This document shows, piece after piece, positions 1-6,488 of a stretch of 39,401 nucleotides of DNA; within the stretch, counting starts at the first letter, position 1; every line of letters begins with the position of its first letter. The translations under genes were made by a program, and so were the position numbers. The notes beneath the pieces are model-generated. The model was not told the origin of the DNA. It worked only from the letters and a program-made list of their open reading frames with translations, and did no database searches. Source of the stretch: an uncultured Prevotella sp. (lineage in GTDB: Bacteria > Bacteroidota > Bacteroidia > Bacteroidales > Bacteroidaceae); assembly GCA_905236815.1 (NCBI GenBank), contig CAJOPE010000053.1:1-39401 (forward strand). Reading direction: 5' to 3'.

Positions 1-87
1 GAAATGTTAATAGATTGTCAATCAGTATATTGCAATGTTTGATTATTCGCGAAAGCCGGTAAAATGGCAAGTGGGAAACTTTAGTTG

Positions 88-256
88 GATAATTCATAGA
101 AGGATCATCTTACCATACTTACTTCTTCTCCGCTTGCTAGGGAGATTGGGAGAGGGTATGCAACAAAATTGAGTGGCAAAGCTATTATTAGTTAGCAAAT
201 AAACCTTGTTTGTGGCATACCCTCTTTTTGATCTCCCCCACAAGTGGGGGAGAAAA
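88..256. repeat. Dispersed palindromic intergenic element, copy 1
   Basis: The arms around 139-161 and 215-238 are imperfect inverted repeats: a GGGAGAGGGTATGC-type arm faces a GCATACCCTC...GATCTCCC arm. The element ends in CTCCCCCAC-AA-GTGGGGGAG (233-252). Its left end (ATAATTCAT...TTACCATACT..ACTTCT, about 90-130) reappears at 39202-39241, and the right end reappears near 31240 and 31500. It contains no open frame, so it could be a MITE/REP-like repeat or a processed structured RNA. Bases 1-87 show nothing I can interpret. Confidence 0.6.
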
Positions 257-318
257 TGCTGGAAATAAAGACTTTTAAATGCTCCAGGTTAGGTAGTTTT
301 TATTGATTTAAAATAAAA

Positions 319-371
319 AAATCCTCTTTCACCACATATCAAGCAAATTGATAAGTGGTGAAAGAGGATTT
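319..371 (-). terminator. Intrinsic terminator of the thioredoxin-like gene
   Basis: A perfect 17-bp stem pairs 319-335 with 355-371 and continues after one mismatch with TATCA/TGATA. On the minus strand it is followed by TTTTTTATTTT. It lies 20 bp past the stop codon of the minus-strand gene at 392-1465. Confidence 0.85.
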
Positions 372-391
372 CTATCCGATTCTTCTATCGA

Positions 392-1465
392 TTATTTCTT
401 ACTGAAGATCTCCTTAAGTTTTGCCTGGAGTTCCTCACCTCTCAAGTCAGAGGCAATGATCTTTCCATTAGGATCGAGGAGAATGTTAGAAGGAATGCTG
501 TTTACGCCATATACATCATGAGCCTGAGTTTGCCAACCTTTAAGATCGCTCATTTGAGGCCATTTCATACCAAGGTCCTTTACACCTTTTTCCCAAGCAT
601 CCTGCTTACTGTCGAAGCTGACACCTACTACCTCAAAGCCGTAAGCCTTGTGATAACGATCGTAGGCATCCTTTACGTTTGGCATCTCCTGTCGGCATGG
701 TCCACACCAGCTTGCCCAGAAGTCAACCAAGGTATAGTGACCTTTCACGAACTGTGAGAGTTTTACCGATTTTCCCTTTAAGTCCTTGCCGGATAGGTCG
801 GTATATTGAATGCCAGGACGACGTTTCGCCAAACTTTCACGCATCTTCTTCACCTTGTCCATCAATGGATGATTGGCAAAGGCATTTGATGGATCGAGCA
901 ATGCGTTCAGTTCGTCATAGCTGTAACCATAGATATTGTCAACAATGAAGTAAGCTGGAGTAACATCGTTCTTGTGATCCTTGGTGTAGCCATTAATCTC
1001 CTTGAGCAATTCAGCATCTAACTCATCAATCTGATCCTCAAGAGTCTTTCGCTTGGTAACAGCTTCAACCGTCTGAACGCCTTTCAAGGCGCGCCATTCC
1101 TTAATGAGATTCTCCTGCTTTTCCTCAATTTTAGTAACTTTCTTTTGAAAATCCACAAACTGAACGTTCAGCGCAGAGCCTTGGATATTCTTTTCACCCT
1201 TGAAGACAACTGGAGTGCGATCGTTCACAACAGTTGTCATATTATGAGTGTTAGGAGAGGCGATAGTGATGAAAGTATTGAGAGGCTGCTTTCCTGAGAA
1301 AGAAAAGTTGCCATCCTTTGTTTCAATAGCTTGCATACCTGCTCTATTAAAAGCAGCAACAAGTGTGTCGGTTTTTAAAGTGCCCGAAATCTGAAAATCC
1401 ACATCCTGTGCTTTCGCTCCAAGTGTGAGAATTGCCAGAAGAGCAATGCTAATAATTTTCTTCAT
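392..1465 (-). CDS. Secreted TlpA-like thiol-disulfide oxidoreductase with DUF4369 domain
   Basis: The protein has 357 residues. It opens with a Sec signal peptide (MKKIISIALLAIL, likely cut after AKA and before QDVDF). A DUF4369-type beta domain follows at about residues 24-120, then a charged helical stretch at about 120-150, and a C-terminal AhpC/TSA-TlpA thioredoxin fold from about 220 with the active site W253-C254-G-P-C257. Proteins of this family act in the Bacteroidota envelope as thiol reductases or oxidases; the substrate cannot be read here. The frame is open further upstream, but the -7 element at 1504-1511 places the transcription start downstream of those codons, so I chose the ATG at 1463-1465. 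The gene has its own strong terminator and is divergent from yhhQ. Confidence 0.9.
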   Translation of the reverse strand: MKKIISIALLAILTLGAKAQDVDFQISGTLKTDTLVAAFNRAGMQAIETKDGNFSFSGKQPLNTFITIASPNTHNMTTVVNDRTPVVFKGEKNIQGSALNVQFVDFQKKVTKIEEKQENLIKEWRALKGVQTVEAVTKRKTLEDQIDELDAELLKEINGYTKDHKNDVTPAYFIVDNIYGYSYDELNALLDPSNAFANHPLMDKVKKMRESLAKRRPGIQYTDLSGKDLKGKSVKLSQFVKGHYTLVDFWASWCGPCRQEMPNVKDAYDRYHKAYGFEVVGVSFDSKQDAWEKGVKDLGMKWPQMSDLKGWQTQAHDVYGVNSIPSNILLDPNGKIIASDLRGEELQAKLKEIFSKK

Positions 1466-1503
1466 AAATTCGTTTAATATAAAATCTTTCTTGTTTATAC
1501 TTG

Positions 1504-1511
1504 CAAAAATA
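1504..1511 (-). promoter_or_regulatory. -7 element of the TlpA-like gene
   Basis: On the minus strand this reads TATTTTTG, a match to the Bacteroidota TAnnTTTG element. The inferred start is near 1497, giving a leader of about 32 nt. Confidence 0.6.
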
Positions 1512-1553
1512 GAAATAAATTCCGAATAAATTGCCTGTTTCATAAAAATTAAG

Positions 1554-1561
1554 TATCTTTG
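1554..1561 (+). promoter_or_regulatory. -7 element of the yhhQ-queF unit
   Basis: This is an exact TATCTTTG. The inferred start is near 1568, which leaves a leader of about 92 nt, long for this region and containing the preQ1-I-like pseudoknot. Confidence 0.7.
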
Positions 1562-1622
1562 CAGCCCAAATTCAAAACTATCTTGTTGGCTTTCAGCCGG
1601 AAAGATGGGATAGGTATTAAAC

Positions 1623-1659
1623 AGGGGTGCTTGAATACCCCCTTTAACAAAACAAGAAA
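1623..1659 (+). promoter_or_regulatory. Candidate preQ1-I riboswitch
   Basis: GGGGU (1624-1628) pairs with ACCCC (1637-1641) around the loop GCUUGAAU. Loop bases CUUG (1630-1633) can pair with CAAG (1653-1656) across an A-rich tail, UUUAACAAAACAAG, forming the H-type pseudoknot of class I preQ1 aptamers. The tail is nearly the same as that of the Thermoanaerobacter tengcongensis preQ1 riboswitch as I remember it. The second pseudoknot helix ends three bases before the yhhQ start codon, so ligand binding would be expected to hinder translation. The downstream genes carry and make preQ1, which fits. Folding and covariation were not computed. Confidence 0.7.
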
Positions 1660-2346
1660 ATGGAAACAAAACATCAGTCGGTGAGTGTGCTGTTCATGCT
1701 TTTCAGCATTCTCTTCTGCGTTTGCCTCATCTCGGCAAATCTTCTCGAAACAAAGCAGTTCGAAATAGGTCCAATCAGTCTTACGGGTGGTTTGATCGTT
1801 TTCCCAGTAAGTTATATTATTAATGATTGTGTATGCGAGGTATGGGGCTATCGCAAGACCCGCCTTCTGATATGGACAGGTTTTGCCATGAATTTCTTCT
1901 TTGTGGCAGTGGGCGCACTTTGCGATGCAATTCCAGGAGCTTCCTATTGGCATAACGAAGAGGGATTTCATTCCATTTTCGGATTGGCGCCCCGCATTGC
2001 AGCAGCTTCTTTCGTGGCTTTTATTGTAGGAAGTTTTGCCAATGCCTATGTGATGAGCCGTATGAAACTCCACGATGGCGCCAAGCATTTCTCGGCTCGT
2101 GCAATCTTGAGTACGGTGGCTGGAGAGAGTTGCGACAGTATCATCTTTTTCCCATTGGCTTTGGGTGGAGTAGTTCCATTGGAGGCTCTACCTGGAATGA
2201 TGGTGGGACAGGTGATTCTGAAAACCGTTTATGAGATTATCGCTCTGCCAATTACCATCCGCGTGGTGAAGATGCTGAAGCAGCATGAGGGCGAGGTATA
2301 TGATGAAGATGTTGATTACAATATATTAAAGGTATTTAATCTGTAA
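1660..2346 (+). CDS. yhhQ: Queuosine precursor transporter, YhhQ/DUF165 family
   Basis: The protein has 228 residues and about six hydrophobic segments. These include an N-terminal helix (VSVLFMLFSILFCVCLISA), the segment GGLIVFPVSYIINDCVCEVWG with its acidic pair, and GESCDSIIFFPLAL, all characteristic of YhhQ. E. coli YhhQ imports the 7-deazaguanines preQ0 and preQ1 through the inner membrane. The start is the first ATG after the leader, and the start region is the likely target of the riboswitch. The stop codon is followed 3 bp later by queF, so the two form an operon. Other Bacteroidales often have queC between the two genes; it is absent here. Confidence 0.88.
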   Translation: METKHQSVSVLFMLFSILFCVCLISANLLETKQFEIGPISLTGGLIVFPVSYIINDCVCEVWGYRKTRLLIWTGFAMNFFFVAVGALCDAIPGASYWHNEEGFHSIFGLAPRIAAASFVAFIVGSFANAYVMSRMKLHDGAKHFSARAILSTVAGESCDSIIFFPLALGGVVPLEALPGMMVGQVILKTVYEIIALPITIRVVKMLKQHEGEVYDEDVDYNILKVFNL

Positions 2347-2349
2347 GAT

Positions 2350-2856
2350 ATGGAAGAAAAAGATAAAAATCTGCTCAATGGAGCAGAGGCAGCAAGAGCA
2401 GATGAAGGACTGAAGGCCCTTGGCTCAAAGACAAAATACAGCATGGACTATGCTCCTGAAGTGCTCGAGACTTTCGTGAACAAGCATCAGGGAAACGACT
2501 ACTGGGTACAATTCAACTGTCCTGAGTTCACTTCTCTTTGCCCAATCACTGGTCAGCCAGACTTTGCCGAGATTCGCATCACCTATATTCCAGATGTGAA
2601 GATGGTAGAAAGCAAGAGTTTGAAACTCTATCTCTTTAGTTTCCGCAATCATGGCGATTTTCACGAGGATTGTGTGAATATTATCATGAAGGACCTAGTG
2701 AAATTGATGGATCCTAAATATATAGAGGTGACAGGATTTTTCACACCTAGAGGTGGTATCAGCATTTATCCTTATGCTAACTATGGCAAGCCTGGAACAA
2801 AGTATGAGAAATTAGCAGAAACCCGTTTCATTCATCATGGATTGAACGAAAAGTAA
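2350..2856 (+). CDS. queF: NADPH-dependent 7-cyano-7-deazaguanine (preQ0) reductase QueF
   Basis: The protein has 168 residues, the size of the single-domain (Bacillus-type) QueF. It reduces the nitrile of preQ0 to the amine of preQ1 in the cytoplasm, before preQ1 is inserted into the wobble position of GUN-reading tRNAs. The nucleophile is C64 in [13 protein letters not shown] and the general acid is D71. The family motif ESKSLK is at 87-92 and the substrate-binding H-E pair at 105-106. It starts 3 bp after yhhQ, without a Shine-Dalgarno sequence. With its transporter partner it suggests salvage of preQ0 as well as, or instead of, synthesis. Confidence 0.95.
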   Translation: MEEKDKNLLNGAEAARADEGLKALGSKTKYSMDYAPEVLETFVNKHQGNDYWVQFNCPEFTSLCPITGQPDFAEIRITYIPDVKMVESKSLKLYLFSFRNHGDFHEDCVNIIMKDLVKLMDPKYIEVTGFFTPRGGISIYPYANYGKPGTKYEKLAETRFIHHGLNEK

Positions 2857-2888
2857 TCATCGGATATTCCTTTTCTTTAAACGGATAG

Positions 2889-2978
2889 GGTAAAAAAAGA
2901 GGGTGTACCTTCGGCAATTTATAAAGTCTAATTCAGAAATCAGAATTAGCAAATTGCGTAGGGTAAACCCTCTTTTTT
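2889..2978. terminator. Long palindromic bidirectional terminator / intergenic element
   Basis: AAAAAAAGAGGGTgTACC at about 2892 faces GGTAaACCCTCTTTTTTT ending at about 2979. Inside are GCAATTT facing AAATTGC and TCTAATTC facing GAATTAG, so nearly the whole 85-bp segment folds on itself. It sits between convergent queF and the lipoprotein gene and has a U-run on both strands. It is followed by TTCTCCCCCAAAAGAGAGGGAGAA (2980-3003), which resembles the tail of the dispersed element at 233-252. Confidence 0.75.
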
Positions 2979-3016
2979 TGTTCTCCCCCAAAAGAGAGGG
3001 AGAATAATGAAATGTA

Positions 3017-3856
3017 TTATTGTTTCAGATTTTCCTGAGCCTTCTCAGCCTGCTTTTTAGCAGCGGCATTTGCTTTGGCATTTGCTGTGTGAGAATTTGC
3101 CTGGCGCTTGAAACTGATAAGGTTTCCTTTAACTCTCAGAACAAGTGAGTCGTCTCGCATATATACCAAGTCGCAAGTATCAGGCTTTGCTTTTGGATTC
3201 TTATCCAGCATACCTTCTTTGTTACGAATACCTTTAGCGAGAAGAATGTGACCATTGTATGCGTGCCACTCCCTGAAAGTAGGAACAGGAGGATATTCTA
3301 CCGGACTATCATCATCAATATTGCTGGCACCAAAGACGTTACCAACCGGTAAAACCTCGCTTTGGCGTTTCAGAGTGAAACCATACTGGCGAGGAATCAT
3401 ATAAGTGTCGACAATAGAGTCTGGCATATTGGCAATAATACGATCCTGCTGAGCCTTACTCAAATGAGAAACATCACGAAGATGAGGCATCACACGGTAG
3501 GTCCATGTACCCTTGATCTCATCAAGATCGACCACCAGTCGGGCTACTCTTGATTTTTTAGATTCAGTAATGATACCTACCCAATGGCCAGTAGTTGGAG
3601 TTCCGAAAATCATACCATTCTTGCGGGCATTGATGATATTAAAGGAAATAGGATTGCCACCCGCATTAGGAAGCAGGACAATAACAGAGTCGGAACCGCC
3701 AGGGCAGGTGAGACCATAAATTGTACTGTCGCCAGGTGCATTCTTTGAATGGCTGATAGGCATATTGTCGGACAATGATTGAGGAGCAGGTCGTTTTCCG
3801 CATCCCGCAGCCATTATAGCAACGGCTGCAAACAGTAATATCGTCTTGATTTTCAT
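3017..3856 (-). CDS. Lipoprotein of unknown function
   Basis: The protein has 279 residues. The start MKIKTILLFAAVAIMAAGC gives a type II signal with the lipidated cysteine at position 19. The mature part has alternating hydrophobic beta-type segments and a short charged tail rich in Ala, Lys and Gln (KANAAAKKQAEKAQENLKQ), probably an amphipathic helix. I recognise no enzyme motif. The frame extends 21 codons upstream, but those codons cover the -7 element (3897-3904), so the ATG at 3854-3856 is the start. It is monocistronic, convergent with queF, and its start region carries two copies of a palindrome that may bind a regulator. Confidence 0.8.
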   Translation of the reverse strand: MKIKTILLFAAVAIMAAGCGKRPAPQSLSDNMPISHSKNAPGDSTIYGLTCPGGSDSVIVLLPNAGGNPISFNIINARKNGMIFGTPTTGHWVGIITESKKSRVARLVVDLDEIKGTWTYRVMPHLRDVSHLSKAQQDRIIANMPDSIVDTYMIPRQYGFTLKRQSEVLPVGNVFGASNIDDDSPVEYPPVPTFREWHAYNGHILLAKGIRNKEGMLDKNPKAKPDTCDLVYMRDDSLVLRVKGNLISFKRQANSHTANAKANAAAKKQAEKAQENLKQ

Positions 3857-3869
3857 CGTTTCTTGGAAT

Positions 3870-3899
3870 TTGTGCACAACTATCTTAATTTGTGCACAA
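3870..3899. promoter_or_regulatory. Twin TTGTGCACAA palindromes (putative operator)
   Basis: TTGTGCACAA occurs at 3870-3879 and again at 3890-3899. The centres are exactly 20 bp apart, about two helical turns, and each copy is embedded in AATTTGTGCACAA. The upstream copy overlaps the -7 element of the minus-strand lipoprotein gene and the other lies in its early transcribed leader. A repressor dimer pair binding here would block transcription. No regulator gene is adjacent. Confidence 0.55.
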
Positions 3900-3904
3900 A
3901 GATA
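3897..3904 (-). promoter_or_regulatory. -7 element of the lipoprotein gene
   Basis: On the minus strand this reads TATCTTTG, the exact consensus, and it runs directly into the first TTGTGCACAA palindrome. The leader is about 35 nt. Confidence 0.7.
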
Positions 3905-3958
3905 ATGCAATAATTGCAAAAAATCATCTTAATGCTCGGATATTTCGATTTTTTTATC

Positions 3959-3966
3959 TAATTTTG
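3959..3966 (+). promoter_or_regulatory. -7 element of the carboxyltransferase gene
   Basis: TAATTTTG matches TAnnTTTG. The inferred leader is about 90 nt and A/T-rich, with no Shine-Dalgarno sequence before the ATG at 4064. Confidence 0.5.
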
Positions 3967-4063
3967 CAAGTCGACTGAGTAAATTGTTGGTCGTAAGTTT
4001 TAAAATCAAACTTTATTTGGGTAAAAGAATTCAATTTGAAAAAAAAATAAATTAAAATATTTA

Positions 4064-5839
4064 ATGGGAAAGAAAATTCAGTTCAGTCTCGTTTACCGAG
4101 ATATGTGGCAGAGTTCTGGTAAGTTCCAGCCACTCAAGGAGCAGTTGGCACGTATTGCGCCAGTAATCATCGAGATGGGTTGTTTTGCCCGCGTAGAGAC
4201 CAATGGTGGTGCTTTCGAGCAGGTAAACCTCTTGGCAGGTGAGAATCCAAACGAAGCAGTTCGTGCATTCTGTAAGCCTTTCAATGAAGCTGGAATCAAG
4301 ACCCACATGTTGGACCGTGGCTTGAACGCTCTCCGCATGTATCCTGTTCCTGATGATGTTCGTGCTTTGATGTACAAGGTAAAGCATGCTCAGGGTACAG
4401 ATATCACTCGTATCTTCGATGGTTTGAACGATGTTCGCAACATCATCCCATCTATCAAGTGGGCTAAGGAAGCTGGCATGACTGCACAGGGTACTCTCTG
4501 TATCACCACTTCTCCTATCCACACACTTGAATATTATTCTAATATCGCTGATCAGCTCATCGAGGCAGGTGCTGAGGAAATCTGCTTGAAGGATATGGCT
4601 GGTATTGGTCAGCCTGCTCTTCTTGGTCAGCTCACCAAGGCTATCAAGGATAAGCACCCAGAGATCATCATCGAATATCATGGTCACTCAGGTCCAGGTC
4701 TTTCTATGGCTTCTATCCTCGAGGTATGTAAGAACGGTGCTGATGTAATCGATACAGCTATCGAGCCATTGTCTTGGGGTAAGGTTCATCCAGACGTAAT
4801 CTCTGTTCAGAGCATGCTGAAGAATGCAGGCTTCGATGTTCCTGAGATCAATATGGATGCTTATATGAAGGCTCGTGCTCTCACTCAGGAGTTCATCGAC
4901 GAGTGGTTGGGCTACTTCATCAACCCAGGCAACAAGTTGATGTCTTCTTTGCTTCTCACTTGCGGTCTCCCTGGCGGTATGATGGGTTCTATGATGGCCG
5001 ACCTCACAGGTATGCGCACTACTATTAATAATGTACGCAAGAAGAACGGTAAGGAAGAACTTTCAATGGATGCTCTCCTCGTGAAACTCTTCGAAGAGGT
5101 TGCTTATGTATGGCCTCGCGTAGGTTATCCTCCATTGGTAACTCCATTCTCACAATATGTTAAGAACATCGCACTCTTCAACCTCCTCACATTGGAGCAG
5201 GGCAAGGGCCGCTATGTAATGATGGACGACTCAGTATGGGGTATGATCCTCGGTAAGAGTGGTAAGGTTCCTGGCGAGATCGCTCAGGAAATCAAGGACC
5301 TCGCTGCTCAGAAGGGCTTTGAGTTCACAGATGTTGACCCACATACCTTGTTGCCAAACGCACTCGACGACTTCAAGAAGGAGATGGACGAGAACGGTTG
5401 GGACTACGGACAGGACAACGAGGAACTTTGGGAACTTGCTATGCACCCAGAGCAGTATCGCAACTATAAGAGTGGTCAGGCAAAGAAGAACTTCCTCGCC
5501 GATCTTCAGAAGGCAAAGGATGCTAAGCTCGGCGCTAAGGTAAGCATCGAGGAGGCTACAGCCTTCAAGCACGCTAAGGCAGATGCTATCGTATCTCCAG
5601 TTAAGGGTCAGCTCTTCTGGGAATTCCAGGGTGATGGCGAGGCTGCACCAGCATTAGAGCCATATATCGGTAAGGAATACAAGGAAGGTGATGACTTCTG
5701 CGTGATCCAGGCTACATGGGGCGAGTTCGTAACTGTACCTGCTGCCCTTGGCGGTAAGTTGGTGGAAATCAACATCAAGCAGGGTCAGAAGGTGAATAAG
5801 GGCGACGTTATCGCTTATATTCAGAGAAACGAGGAATAA
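4064..5839 (+). CDS. PycB/OadA-family carboxyltransferase with degenerate biotinyl domain
   Basis: The protein has 591 residues. Residues 1 to about 290 form the HMGL-like TIM barrel of pyruvate carboxylase subunit B and oxaloacetate decarboxylase alpha. The metal ligands are visible: D13 in YRDMWQS, K176 in CLKDMAG (the normally carbamylated lysine) and H206/H208 in YHGHSGPG. The conserved-domain region follows to about 480, then a biotinyl/lipoyl-like domain at about 515-588. That domain has the usual PVKGQ start and the GQKVNKGDVIAYIQ end, but where EAMKM should be it reads IQATWGEF, with W552 in place of the biotinylated lysine. The usual H of RDxHQS is also W15. The enzyme would therefore need a biotin carrier from another protein, or acts differently. 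It lies 32 bp upstream of the HD gene. Confidence 0.88.
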   Translation: MGKKIQFSLVYRDMWQSSGKFQPLKEQLARIAPVIIEMGCFARVETNGGAFEQVNLLAGENPNEAVRAFCKPFNEAGIKTHMLDRGLNALRMYPVPDDVRALMYKVKHAQGTDITRIFDGLNDVRNIIPSIKWAKEAGMTAQGTLCITTSPIHTLEYYSNIADQLIEAGAEEICLKDMAGIGQPALLGQLTKAIKDKHPEIIIEYHGHSGPGLSMASILEVCKNGADVIDTAIEPLSWGKVHPDVISVQSMLKNAGFDVPEINMDAYMKARALTQEFIDEWLGYFINPGNKLMSSLLLTCGLPGGMMGSMMADLTGMRTTINNVRKKNGKEELSMDALLVKLFEEVAYVWPRVGYPPLVTPFSQYVKNIALFNLLTLEQGKGRYVMMDDSVWGMILGKSGKVPGEIAQEIKDLAAQKGFEFTDVDPHTLLPNALDDFKKEMDENGWDYGQDNEELWELAMHPEQYRNYKSGQAKKNFLADLQKAKDAKLGAKVSIEEATAFKHAKADAIVSPVKGQLFWEFQGDGEAAPALEPYIGKEYKEGDDFCVIQATWGEFVTVPAALGGKLVEINIKQGQKVNKGDVIAYIQRNEE

Positions 5840-5844
5840 TCCTG

Positions 5845-5863
5845 TTCCTCCTAAAGGGAGGAA
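5845..5863 (+). promoter_or_regulatory. Shine-Dalgarno hairpin before the HD-domain gene
   Basis: TTCCTCC (5845-5851) is perfectly complementary to GGAGGAA (5857-5863) across the loop TAAAG. GGAGG lies 10 bases before the ATG at 5872 and would be hidden in the stem. Most genes here have no Shine-Dalgarno sequence, so this may decide how efficiently the HD gene is read. Confidence 0.5.
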
Positions 5864-5871
5864 ATGTAGAT

Positions 5872-6408
5872 ATGAATTATAACGATATTATCTCAAAATA
5901 TTATCCCGAAGCAAACAAGCTTCGGGATATTTTGATTATTCATAGCACGATGGTAACAAAGCGTGCTTTGAAAATTTGTGATGCCCATCCTGAACTGAAG
6001 ATGGACCGCCAGTTTATCGAGGAGGCCGCTATGCTTCACGATATAGGCATCTGCAGGTGTGATGCTGCAGGTATTGAATGCTTTGGAACAGAGCCCTATA
6101 TCTGTCATGGAAGAATAGGAGCAGAGATGCTTCGCTCGGAAGGATTTCCTCGCCATGCCAGAGTGTGTGAGCGCCATACAGGCGCAGGCTTGACAAAGGA
6201 ACAAATTGTTTCCCAGAATCTGCCATTGCCTCATGAGGATTTTCTTCCTGAAACCTTGGAGGAGCAGGTTATTTGCTATGCGGATAAATTCTATTCAAAG
6301 ACACATCCCGAGCAGGAGAAATCGTATGAACGAGCAGAAGCAAGTCTGGCTAAGTTTGGCGAAGAGGGCTTGAATCGCTTTAGGGAATGGAAAAAACTCT
6401 TCGAATAA
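5872..6408 (+). CDS. HD-domain phosphohydrolase, unknown substrate
   Basis: The protein has 178 residues. HD-superfamily metal ligands are visible: H24, H56-D57 in MLHDIG, H79, H102 in CERHTGAG and D138 in YADKFYSK. It matches the small HDIG-type proteins common in Bacteroidales; these are probably nucleotide or phosphate-ester hydrolases in the cytoplasm, substrate unknown. It is co-directional with and 32 bp behind the carboxyltransferase gene, so it is probably cotranscribed. The first 20 codons contain a perfect 11-bp hairpin followed by TTTTGATT. The N-terminal residues across this hairpin look like the family, so I keep the first ATG. Confidence 0.85.
   Translation: MNYNDIISKYYPEANKLRDILIIHSTMVTKRALKICDAHPELKMDRQFIEEAAMLHDIGICRCDAAGIECFGTEPYICHGRIGAEMLRSEGFPRHARVCERHTGAGLTKEQIVSQNLPLPHEDFLPETLEEQVICYADKFYSKTHPEQEKSYERAEASLAKFGEEGLNRFREWKKLFE
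5902..5929 (+). promoter_or_regulatory. Terminator-like hairpin inside the 5' end of the HD gene
   Basis: TATCCCGAAGC (5902-5912) pairs perfectly with GCTTCGGGATA (5919-5929) around AAACAA. It is followed by TTTTGATTATT. This resembles an intrinsic terminator placed in codons 11-20 of the gene and could attenuate readthrough from the carboxyltransferase gene. Confidence 0.5.
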
Positions 6409-6472
6409 GTTAAAAAAGAGTTCGAAAAGATAAAATCATGAATCAAGTAACTTGTATGATTAATCTTTTTTG

Positions 6473-6480
6473 TAACTTTG
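6473..6480 (+). promoter_or_regulatory. -7 element of lptD
   Basis: TAACTTTG ends 8 bases before the ATG at 6489, so the mRNA would be almost leaderless. A TTG lies near 6452 at roughly the -33 position. Confidence 0.65.
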
Positions 6481-6488
6481 CACCTTAA

